The notes beneath the pieces were generated by a model. It was not told the origin of the DNA. It made no database searches and was given only the letters and a program-made list of their open reading frames with translations. The translations under genes and the position numbers were made by a program. This document shows, piece after piece, positions 16,444 to 23,210 of a DNA stretch of 64,000 nt (position 1 is the first letter of the stretch; every line of letters starts with the position of its first letter). The DNA comes from UBA4312 sp002394635 (lineage in GTDB: Bacteria; Bacillota_I; Bacilli_A; Erysipelotrichales; Erysipelotrichaceae). Where the stretch lies: assembly GCA_946539765.1 (NCBI GenBank), contig CAMNHO010000004.1, positions 1-64,000 of the forward strand. Reading direction: 5' to 3'.

Positions 16444-17328
16444 ATGATCAAAGCATCTCAAGTAAAAGAATTGCGTGAAAAAACCGGTGCCGGAATGATG
16501 GATTGCAAAAAAGCATTATCTGCAACGGACGGAGATATTGAAAAAGCCATTGACTGGTTAAGAGAAAAGGGTATTGCAAAATCAGCCAAGAAAGCTGGAC
16601 GTATCGCAGCCGAAGGTTTGAGCCGTGTTGCGGTAGATGGCAATACTGCGGTATTGTTCGAAGTAAACTCAGAAACAGACTTTGTTGCTAAAAACGATAA
16701 GTTCCTGCACTTGCTGGATCTCGTTCAGGCAGCTCTGTTAAGTGGTAAACCGGCAGATGTAGAAGCCGCTTTGGCTTTGGATACACCAGAAGGAACAATC
16801 AATGATCTGATCATCAACGCTACGGCAACGATCGGGGAAAAGATTTCTTTCCGTCGTTTCCAGGTCGTTGAAAAAGCAGAAGATGAAATCTTTGGCGCTT
16901 ATATGCATAAAGGCGGAACGATTTCTGCATTGGTTGTATTAAAAGGTGGCGATGAAGCCATTGCTAAAAACATTGCTATGCAGGTTGCCAGCATGTCACC
17001 GGTATATGCTACAGAAAAGGATATCCCGGCAGCTGAATTGGATCACGAGCGTGAATTACAGAAACAGATGATGGATGCAGATCCGAAGATGGCTGGAAAA
17101 CCGGAAAAAGTACTGGCTGGTATCTTAAACGGAAAAGTAAAGAAACATTTCAAGGAATTGTGCCTGGCTGATCAGGAATTCTTCCTGGAAAACAAGAAGA
17201 GCGTTTCTCAATACCTGAAGGAACAGGGAGCTTCTGTTGTATCTTTCGTTCGTTACCAGGTTGGTGAAGGAATCGAAAAGAAGGAAGAAGATTTCGCTGC
17301 AGAAGTTGCTGCACAGATCAAGGGATAA
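16444..17328 (+). CDS. tsf: Elongation factor Ts
   Basis: A 294-residue guanine-nucleotide exchange factor for EF-Tu. The N-terminal UBA-like domain carries KELREKTGAGMMDCKKAL, and the core has the FEVNSETDFVAKN motif near residue 75-88 that contacts EF-Tu. Two start codons are possible. ATG 16444 lies 8 bp after GGAGG, whereas ATG 16438 is only 2 bp away, so 16444 is chosen. Co-transcribed with rpsB, ending at a strong terminator. Confidence 0.97.
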   Translation: MIKASQVKELREKTGAGMMDCKKALSATDGDIEKAIDWLREKGIAKSAKKAGRIAAEGLSRVAVDGNTAVLFEVNSETDFVAKNDKFLHLLDLVQAALLSGKPADVEAALALDTPEGTINDLIINATATIGEKISFRRFQVVEKAEDEIFGAYMHKGGTISALVVLKGGDEAIAKNIAMQVASMSPVYATEKDIPAAELDHERELQKQMMDADPKMAGKPEKVLAGILNGKVKKHFKELCLADQEFFLENKKSVSQYLKEQGASVVSFVRYQVGEGIEKKEEDFAAEVAAQIKG

Positions 17329-17338
17329 GACCATAAAA

Positions 17339-17366
17339 GGCAAGACGTGTGTCTTGTCTTTTTTTT
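17339..17366 (+). terminator. tsf terminator
   Basis: GGCAAGAC (17339-17346) pairs with GTCTTGTC (17351-17358) around GTGT, followed by eight T. Confidence 0.9.
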
Positions 17367-17381
17367 AAATGGGAAGTGTTG

Positions 17382-17387
17382 TATAAT
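17382..17387 (+). promoter_or_regulatory. Candidate pyrH -10 box
   Basis: A perfect TATAAT lies 32 bp before the pyrH start and after the tsf terminator, but no good -35 is seen at 17 bp (the region is the T tract). Confidence 0.45.
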
Positions 17388-17418
17388 GAATTCGATAAAA
17401 TTGTAAAGGAGTTATGCT

Positions 17419-18132
17419 ATGTATAAACGAGTTCTTTTAAAACTAAGCGGAGAAGCTTTAGCCGGTAATGGACAGCCGTTTGATCAATCCGTATTGAAAA
17501 GCCTGGCACAGGAATTGAAACAAATTCAGGAACTAGGTGTGGAACTGGCTGTTGTTGTCGGCGGAGGTAATTTTATCCGTGGAAAAATGCTGGCTGAAAT
17601 GGGAATGAATCGTGCCCAGGGAGACTATATGGGAATGCTGGGAACGGTCATTAATGCGTTGGCTGTTCAAAATGCCCTGGAAATGGAAGGGGTGCAAACA
17701 CGTGTACAGACAGCTGTGCATATGCAGCAGGTTGCGGAACCATTTATTCTACGTCGTGCCATCCGCCATTTGGAAAAAGGACGTGTCGTTATCTTTGGAG
17801 CAGGAACTGGATCTCCTTACTTCAGTACGGATACGACAGCCGCATTAAGAGCTTCGGAAATCGGGGCCGATGTGATCCTGATGGCTAAAAACGGTGTGGA
17901 CGGTGTTTATGACAGTGATCCGAAGAAGAATCCGAATGCGAAAAAGTTTGATCATCTCTACTATCTGGATGTTTTGAACAAAGGATTGCAGGTTATGGAT
18001 TCCACTGCAATCAGTATGTGTATGGATAATGATATTGATCTTGTCGTATTCAATATGAATGAACCGGGAATGATTTTAAAAGCTGTAAAACAAGAAGTTG
18101 ATGGTACTGTCATAACTCGAAAAAAAGACTAA
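17419..18132 (+). CDS. pyrH: UMP kinase
   Basis: A 237-residue bacterial uridylate kinase of the amino-acid kinase fold, converting UMP to UDP with ATP. It shows KLSGEALAG at the start, VVGGGNFIRG (~52-61) for phosphate binding, the ADVILMAKNGVDGVYDSDP segment (~153-171) and a C-terminal VFNMNEPG. UDP made here ultimately feeds the UDP-sugars used in the polymer locus. The ATG is preceded by AAAGGAG. It is followed by frr in the conserved order. Confidence 0.97.
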   Translation: MYKRVLLKLSGEALAGNGQPFDQSVLKSLAQELKQIQELGVELAVVVGGGNFIRGKMLAEMGMNRAQGDYMGMLGTVINALAVQNALEMEGVQTRVQTAVHMQQVAEPFILRRAIRHLEKGRVVIFGAGTGSPYFSTDTTAALRASEIGADVILMAKNGVDGVYDSDPKKNPNAKKFDHLYYLDVLNKGLQVMDSTAISMCMDNDIDLVVFNMNEPGMILKAVKQEVDGTVITRKKD

Positions 18133-18144
18133 GGAGATATAATA

Positions 18145-18690
18145 ATGAGTGATATTTTAGACAATGCAGAAATGCGCATGATGTCTGCTGTTGAAAAACT
18201 TGAAAGCAATTTACATGTATTACGTACAGGACGTGCCAGTGCCCAGATCCTGGATGGAATCGAAGTGGACTATTATGGAGCTCCGACACTAATTAAGCAG
18301 ATGGCTCGTATTACAGTTGTGGAAGGTACGCAGCTGGTGGTAAAACCATATGACCGTTCGATCGTAAAGAGCGTGAATAAGGCGATCCAGGCTGCTAATC
18401 TTGGCTTAAATCCACAGGCTGAAGCCGATCAGATCCGTATCCTTGTACCGCAATTGACGGAAGATCGTCGTAAGGAATTGGCAAAGCAGGCACAGAAATA
18501 CGGAGAAGATGCAAAAGTTGCAATTCGTAACGTACGTCGTGATGCCAATAATGATATTAAAAAGGATAAAGAACTTCGTGAAGATGAGGAAAAGATGGAA
18601 TTAGAAAGCTGTCAGAAACTGACTGACAAATATATTAAAGAAATCGATTCCATTGTCGAAGCTAAGAAAAAAGATATTTTAACTGTATAA
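18145..18690 (+). CDS. frr: Ribosome recycling factor
   Basis: A 181-residue protein of the long three-helix bundle and small alpha/beta domain type. With EF-G it splits post-termination ribosomes. The family signature VLRTGRASAQILDGI lies at about residues 27-41 and YYGAPTLIKQMA at about 48. The C-terminal helix contains IRNVRRDANNDIKK. The start follows AAGGAGATA by 6 bp, 12 bp after pyrH. Confidence 0.97.
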   Translation: MSDILDNAEMRMMSAVEKLESNLHVLRTGRASAQILDGIEVDYYGAPTLIKQMARITVVEGTQLVVKPYDRSIVKSVNKAIQAANLGLNPQAEADQIRILVPQLTEDRRKELAKQAQKYGEDAKVAIRNVRRDANNDIKKDKELREDEEKMELESCQKLTDKYIKEIDSIVEAKKKDILTV

Positions 18691-18695
18691 AACCA

Positions 18696-18723
18696 ACAGA
18701 CAAGCAATTCGCTTGTCTGTTTC
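18696..18723 (+). terminator. frr hairpin
   Basis: A perfect 10-bp stem, ACAGACAAGC (18696-18705) with GCTTGTCTGT (18711-18720), loop AATTC. The following T run is poor (TTCTG), so read-through is likely. Confidence 0.7.
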
Positions 18724-18738
18724 TGAAAAGGAGCGACT

Positions 18739-19425
18739 ATGATAAGAAGGATCTCCCTTATTCTTCTGATTGGATGTTTGTGCATTCAGCCAATCCATGC
18801 CCGACCTGTCCGCTATCCGGAAGAAGCTATAGTTACAATGAGCCAGCAGGAACAATATGAGGCGAATCTCTTTCTGAGTAATTTTTCCGAACAGGGATTT
18901 AAGGACTATGATCCATCCGAGATCAATGTAGGCCAGATTGTTTCTTATGCACATTTGTATGATAAGATCAACTATCATCAGGGGATCGGATACCAGTCCG
19001 GTTATGAGACAATGAGCATTGACCATGTCAATGTTATTTTAAAACGGTTTCTGGATGTGGAATTATCGGAAAAACAGGCTTCTACATTTCAGACGGAACA
19101 TGCATATTATGAGAACGGAACATTCTATTTCCAGGCGGCCGATGGACAGGCACACAATATGCTGACCATAGTCGACACACTAAAAAAAGATAAAGACGGT
19201 ATTTATCACTTTGATTTTTATATCTATGAGCTGGATATCAATACTTATTGGGATAACAATGGATGGATCGATGACCACTATTACTATCTTACCAATAAAG
19301 AGGCACGGAAGACAAAGGAACTAAAAAAAATCGGAAGTGGTACAGCAGCCGGTATTCCTTCTGAATACTATGGGCATCATACGTACAAACTGTTAATGTA
19401 CAAGCTGGACAGGTCTAAAGGATGA
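18739..19425 (+). CDS. Secreted protein of unknown function
   Basis: A 228-residue protein with a clear N-terminal signal peptide: a basic start, a hydrophobic core ~5-17 and a likely cleavage after the alanine of IHARP. It has no lipobox (the cysteine at 14 lies within the hydrophobic core). The mature part has the segment NLFLSNFSEQGF near residue 41, a pattern I associate with uncharacterised secreted clostridial proteins. The second half is rich in Tyr and Asp. No catalytic motif is seen. AAAGGAG precedes the ATG. It overlaps the GNAT gene by 4 bp, so the two may be expressed together. Confidence 0.7.
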   Translation: MIRRISLILLIGCLCIQPIHARPVRYPEEAIVTMSQQEQYEANLFLSNFSEQGFKDYDPSEINVGQIVSYAHLYDKINYHQGIGYQSGYETMSIDHVNVILKRFLDVELSEKQASTFQTEHAYYENGTFYFQAADGQAHNMLTIVDTLKKDKDGIYHFDFYIYELDINTYWDNNGWIDDHYYYLTNKEARKTKELKKIGSGTAAGIPSEYYGHHTYKLLMYKLDRSKG

Positions 19426-19922
19426 AACCAGAATACAGACTGGCTCGCATAGAGGATCTACAAGATATTTGGGATCTTCTACAGGGCGCGCGGAAAAAGA
19501 TGGAAACGGAAGGAATCTTTCAGTGGGACGATACCTATCCGGATATAGGAGAGATCCGACAATCAATCCAGCAACAAACGATGACAGTTGGATGCTTAGA
19601 CGGGAAGATCGTCGTCTGTTATGTATTGGATCATCGTATGGAGCCGGAATATGTCAAGGGTGTGTGGACCGATGTGGGGGATGCATATTACGTCTTGCAT
19701 CGTTTTTGTATCCATGCAGAATATCAGAGAAAAGGATTAGCCAAACAGACGTTAGCATATATGGAACAACAATGCCAAAAAAAAGGGATCCATGCCATTC
19801 GTCTGGATGTGTTTCGTGCCAATTTGGCAGCTGTCAATATGTATCAACATGCAGACTATGTACTGACCGGTTGGTCGGACTGGGTCAAAGGACCTTGTGA
19901 TTTCTATGAAAAAGTGATCTAG
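19422..19922 (+). CDS. GNAT-family N-acetyltransferase
   Basis: A 166-residue acetyltransferase of the GCN5-related fold. The acetyl-CoA-binding motif A is visible as HAEYQRKGLAKQTLAYME (R-x-x-G-x-A pattern) at about residues 99-116, followed by IRLDVFRANLAAVNMYQ. The substrate cannot be told; it may be a small amine, a peptide N-terminus or an antibiotic. It starts in an ATGA overlap with the upstream secreted protein gene and ends at a terminator before uppS. Confidence 0.85.
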   Translation: MKPEYRLARIEDLQDIWDLLQGARKKMETEGIFQWDDTYPDIGEIRQSIQQQTMTVGCLDGKIVVCYVLDHRMEPEYVKGVWTDVGDAYYVLHRFCIHAEYQRKGLAKQTLAYMEQQCQKKGIHAIRLDVFRANLAAVNMYQHADYVLTGWSDWVKGPCDFYEKVI

Positions 19923-19951
19923 GATCTTTCAAAATGAAAGATTCTTTTTTT
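19922..19951 (+). terminator. Terminator after the GNAT gene
   Basis: GGATCTTTCA (19922-19931) pairs with TGAAAGATTC (19935-19944, one G-U) and is followed by seven T. Confidence 0.88.
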
Positions 19952-20035
19952 ACAGTTGTCGGCTTACGTTTGACATTTCGATACAAATGAATCAGAATGT
20001 GATAAACTGAGATTATTGAATGTTGAGGAAAGATT

Positions 20036-20740
20036 ATGGATATGAGTACTATACCCCAGACCATTGCAATCATTATGGATGGCAATGGGCGCTGGGCCAA
20101 AAAGCAGGGTCTGCCAAGAACAGCAGGCCATAAACAAGGGGCGGAGCAAATCCGAGTGATTGCTTTGTATGCCAATCGGATCGGCGTTAAGAAGTTGATC
20201 CTGTATGCATTTTCGACAGAGAACTGGAAGCGTCCGGAGGATGAGGTCAGCTATTTGTGTAAACTGCCGGAATTCTTTTTTAATCGCTATATCAAAGAAC
20301 TGATGGAGAATAATATCCGAGTTACATTTGCCGGTGAACTGGAACGGTTTCCAGATTATACTCAGCGTGTGATCAACAAGGCTGTTGCTCAAACCGCCGG
20401 GAATACGGGACTTGATCTATGTATTGCAATCAATTATGGATCCCGCAGGGAACTGACGCTGGCGATGCGTCGTTATGCGCAGGATGTAAAAGACGGAAGA
20501 TGTAACAATGATATTACTGAACAGGAAGTAGCCGGCTATTTGATGGTACCGGAGAATGTAGATCTGATGATCCGCACCAGTGGCGAATTAAGAATTTCAA
20601 ATTATCTTTTATGGCAGATTGCGTATGCGGAGCTTATCTTCACACCTGTCGCCTGGCCGGATTTTGATGAAAAGGCATTGTTAGAATGCATCGAAGAATA
20701 TCAATCGCGTGATCGGCGGTTCGGAGGCTTATCAAAATGA
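20036..20740 (+). CDS. uppS: Isoprenyl (undecaprenyl diphosphate) synthase
   Basis: A 234-residue cis-prenyltransferase that makes the C55 lipid carrier for peptidoglycan, teichoic acid and surface glycans. The catalytic aspartate is Asp15 in MDGNGRWAK. The FSTENWKRP segment (~63-71) and RTSGELRISNYLLWQ (~180-194) match the family. The ATG at 20036 lies 7 bp after GAGG. An imperfect promoter (TTGACA at 19970, weak -10) may precede it. It overlaps cdsA by 4 bp. Confidence 0.96.
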   Translation: MDMSTIPQTIAIIMDGNGRWAKKQGLPRTAGHKQGAEQIRVIALYANRIGVKKLILYAFSTENWKRPEDEVSYLCKLPEFFFNRYIKELMENNIRVTFAGELERFPDYTQRVINKAVAQTAGNTGLDLCIAINYGSRRELTLAMRRYAQDVKDGRCNNDITEQEVAGYLMVPENVDLMIRTSGELRISNYLLWQIAYAELIFTPVAWPDFDEKALLECIEEYQSRDRRFGGLSK

Positions 20741-21507
20741 AAAATCGAGTCATAACGGCGATTGTGATTATCTGTGTAGTCGCTATCCCATTGATCTTCG
20801 GAGGCATTCCTCTGGAGCTTCTGGCTTTGTTTATTGTCGGCTATGGCGGATATGAGTGGGCGCATGCACACAATCGGTTTAAAAAATGGCCGGTTTATCT
20901 CGTTCCGGTCATGGTTTTGTTTACCTTGGGATTGCGTTTTGTTCCGGAGGGCTACCGACAGGCGGCATTTATCGTACCTGTCATCTTTTTTTGGACGTTG
21001 ACGATTTTTGATGAAAGGATCCATGTAATGGATGGATTTTACTGCTTGATCTTTGTGGTCATCTTTTCTATCATCTATCAGATCATCGGATGGTTAAGTG
21101 CCGGTCATCATTTTTATCTTCTGACGCTGGTGCTGGCTACCTATGGATCGGATACCGGCGCCTGGTTTGTCGGCCGCAAGATCGGTCGGCATAAAATGAA
21201 TCCACGGTTGTCTCCGAAAAAGAGCTGGGAAGGCTTTGGCGGGGGTGTGATCTTTGGTTTTATTTTGGCTTTTGTGGTCAGCTTTTTATACCTTGGTCAT
21301 GTGCAGATGATATGGAATACCATATTGTGTCTGGTATGTCCGATCGTAGCAGAAATCGGAGATTTGTCTTTTTCTTCCATCAAGCGGCATTTCCGGATCA
21401 AAGATTTTTCGAATTTGCTCCCAGGCCACGGTGGTATACTGGACCGTGTGGACTCCCTGCTGATGAATATTTTGGTACTTGGTATTTTTATTCCGTTTAT
21501 TAGTTAG
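20737..21507 (+). CDS. cdsA: Phosphatidate cytidylyltransferase
   Basis: A 256-residue integral membrane enzyme forming CDP-diacylglycerol from phosphatidate and CTP. Several hydrophobic spans fill the first ~190 residues. The family segments SPKKSWEGFGGG (~159-170) and the C-terminal signature GDLxxSxxKR...KD...PGHGGxxDRxDS (~208-241) are complete. It starts with the ATGA overlap with uppS. In Bacillus dxr lies next; here the site-2 protease gene follows directly. Confidence 0.95.
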   Translation: MKNRVITAIVIICVVAIPLIFGGIPLELLALFIVGYGGYEWAHAHNRFKKWPVYLVPVMVLFTLGLRFVPEGYRQAAFIVPVIFFWTLTIFDERIHVMDGFYCLIFVVIFSIIYQIIGWLSAGHHFYLLTLVLATYGSDTGAWFVGRKIGRHKMNPRLSPKKSWEGFGGGVIFGFILAFVVSFLYLGHVQMIWNTILCLVCPIVAEIGDLSFSSIKRHFRIKDFSNLLPGHGGILDRVDSLLMNILVLGIFIPFIS

Positions 21508-21517
21508 GAGGAATTCT

Positions 21518-22588
21518 ATGTATTATTTGTTGGGTATTATCGCTTTTGTGGTTATGCTCAGTTTGATTGTGGTCGTTCATGAAGGAGGGCATTTTCTGGT
21601 AGCACGTCATTTTGGTGTATATTGCCATGAATTCTCCATCGGTATGGGACCGGTGATCTATCAGAAACCGGGCAAGGAAACAAAGTTTTCTATCCGTGCG
21701 ATTCCGTTCGGCGGCTATGTAATGATGGCCGGCGAAGAGGATGGCTCACAAGATGAGGAAACCGAATGGCTGAAAAATGTCCCGGATGAACGTCGTCTGA
21801 ATCATAAGCCTTGGTGGCAGCAGATACTGGTCATGCTGGCAGGTATTTTTATGAACATGCTGCTGGCCTGGATCTTGTTTGTCGGATTAGCAATGGCACG
21901 TGGATATGTTGTAGAAGATGCGATTCCTCAGGTATATGAGTTTACGGAAAATTCTGCTGTGCAGAAGGCCGGACTGGAAAAAGGGGATATTATCATTGAA
22001 GCAGAAAGCGATGGAGATGTCATTCAGCCAAAGACGCAATATGATCTGCTGGAATATGTTCAATATCATCATGATACGATTACTTTAACGGTGCAGCGGG
22101 ATGATCAGACATTTACAGTCGATGTTGCTCCCACTTATGATGAAGAATCACAAGTTTATTATTTAGGCTTTCGTGCCATCGCACAAGCAGAGGAAATAAA
22201 ATGGTATCAAGGCTTCGGCGTCGGGACGAAAGACTGGCTGGATTCCGGATCCGTGATCTTCCGATCGTTATCGATGTTGTTGAAAGGGAAAGGATACGAA
22301 AATTTATCAGGCCCAGTGGGTATACTCAATGTCACCAGTCAGACAGCACAGCTTGGACTAGGTTCGTATTTAAGCTTATGTGCTTTGATTTCCATGAATA
22401 TTGGTATCTTTAATGCTCTACCGATACCTGCTTTGGATGGAGGACGTGTTTTGATTGTACTGATTGAGACGATCACACGGCATAAATTCAAACAAAAGAT
22501 CATTGAAACATGTATTACTGCCAGCTTTGTATTGTTGATGGCATTGTTCGTGTTTGCGACATATAACGATATATTACGTTTCTTTTAA
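21518..22588 (+). CDS. rseP: Site-2 intramembrane metalloprotease RseP/RasP
   Basis: A 356-residue zinc protease acting within the membrane, typically on anti-sigma factors and remnant signal peptides. The zinc motif HExxH is HEGGH at residues 21-25, in the first span. A PDZ domain covers roughly 155-240, and the second active-site motif appears as PALDGGR near 306, in a late span. The ATG at 21518 follows TAGGAGGA; a longer in-frame start within cdsA is rejected. No sigma/anti-sigma pair is visible in the window. Confidence 0.94.
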   Translation: MYYLLGIIAFVVMLSLIVVVHEGGHFLVARHFGVYCHEFSIGMGPVIYQKPGKETKFSIRAIPFGGYVMMAGEEDGSQDEETEWLKNVPDERRLNHKPWWQQILVMLAGIFMNMLLAWILFVGLAMARGYVVEDAIPQVYEFTENSAVQKAGLEKGDIIIEAESDGDVIQPKTQYDLLEYVQYHHDTITLTVQRDDQTFTVDVAPTYDEESQVYYLGFRAIAQAEEIKWYQGFGVGTKDWLDSGSVIFRSLSMLLKGKGYENLSGPVGILNVTSQTAQLGLGSYLSLCALISMNIGIFNALPIPALDGGRVLIVLIETITRHKFKQKIIETCITASFVLLMALFVFATYNDILRFF

Positions 22589-22611
22589 CAGGCTTTTGCA
22601 GCCTGTTTTTT
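22587..22611 (+). terminator. rseP terminator
   Basis: AACAGGCT (22587-22594), loop TTTGC, AGCCTGTT (22600-22607), then a T run. The stem overlaps the stop codon. Confidence 0.88.
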
Positions 22612-22640
22612 AATACTCTTTTGTATGATAAAATGTGGCC

Positions 22641-23183
22641 ATGAAAAGAATCTATGTCATTGTCGGACCTAGTGGAAGCGGGAAGACCAGTCTAGGTCTG
22701 TATATGGAAACATTGGGGATCGTTAAGCTTGTCACATGTACCAACCGACCGCGGAGAACTGGCGAAACAGATGGAAAGGATTACTATTTTGTCAACGATG
22801 CTTTTTTTGAGTCGGAAAACTTTCTTGAAAAAGTCGATTATGCCGGCACTAAAAGAGGTCTTTTGAAGCGTGAGATCGATCGGAAGCTGGCGATGTCGGA
22901 TGAGGTGTATGCCTTGATGGACAGCAATGGTCTGCAAGCTATGAAAAAAGAGTATGGTTCCATGGTTCTCTCCATTGGTTTAAAAACGGACTGGGATACT
23001 TGTTATCGACATATGATGGAACGAGGGGATCGTCCTCAAGACATAGAGAGACGAAAAACCTGGTTTGAGAAGAATCAGGAAGCGGATTTATGGAAGCAGA
23101 CGGACGTATGGATCGATGCAACAGGGACAAAAGAAGAAATGTTCCGTAGCTTTGATTCGATTCGTATGAAAAATGGTGTATAA
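22641..23183 (+). CDS. Guanylate-kinase-like protein
   Basis: A 180-residue P-loop protein. It has GPSGSGKT at residues 9-16 and a guanylate-kinase type substrate segment, TCTNRPRRTGETDGKDYYF (~34-52), which provides the GMP-binding Arg, Glu and Tyr positions. It is a little shorter than true Gmk (about 205), and the lid region is divergent, so it may be a paralogue with another substrate. The start is uncertain: ATG 22641 has no ribosome binding site, and a TATGAT -10-like box at 22624 would place the transcript start only a few bases away, hinting at a leaderless or nearly leaderless mRNA. It ends at the smc promoter. Confidence 0.75.
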   Translation: MKRIYVIVGPSGSGKTSLGLYMETLGIVKLVTCTNRPRRTGETDGKDYYFVNDAFFESENFLEKVDYAGTKRGLLKREIDRKLAMSDEVYALMDSNGLQAMKKEYGSMVLSIGLKTDWDTCYRHMMERGDRPQDIERRKTWFEKNQEADLWKQTDVWIDATGTKEEMFRSFDSIRMKNGV

Positions 23184-23184
23184 T
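23156..23184 (+). promoter_or_regulatory. Candidate smc promoter
   Basis: TTCGAT (23156-23161), 17 bp, then a perfect TATAAT (23179-23184) overlapping the stop of the previous gene. The -35 is weak. Confidence 0.5.
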
Positions 23185-23210
23185 ATCATAGTTACGTTTG
23201 GAGTGATGAA

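Noticed and set aside
19970..19998. Strong uppS promoter
   Set aside because: TTGACA is perfect, but the matching -10 (CAGAAT) agrees at only three of six positions, so it was not listed as a feature.
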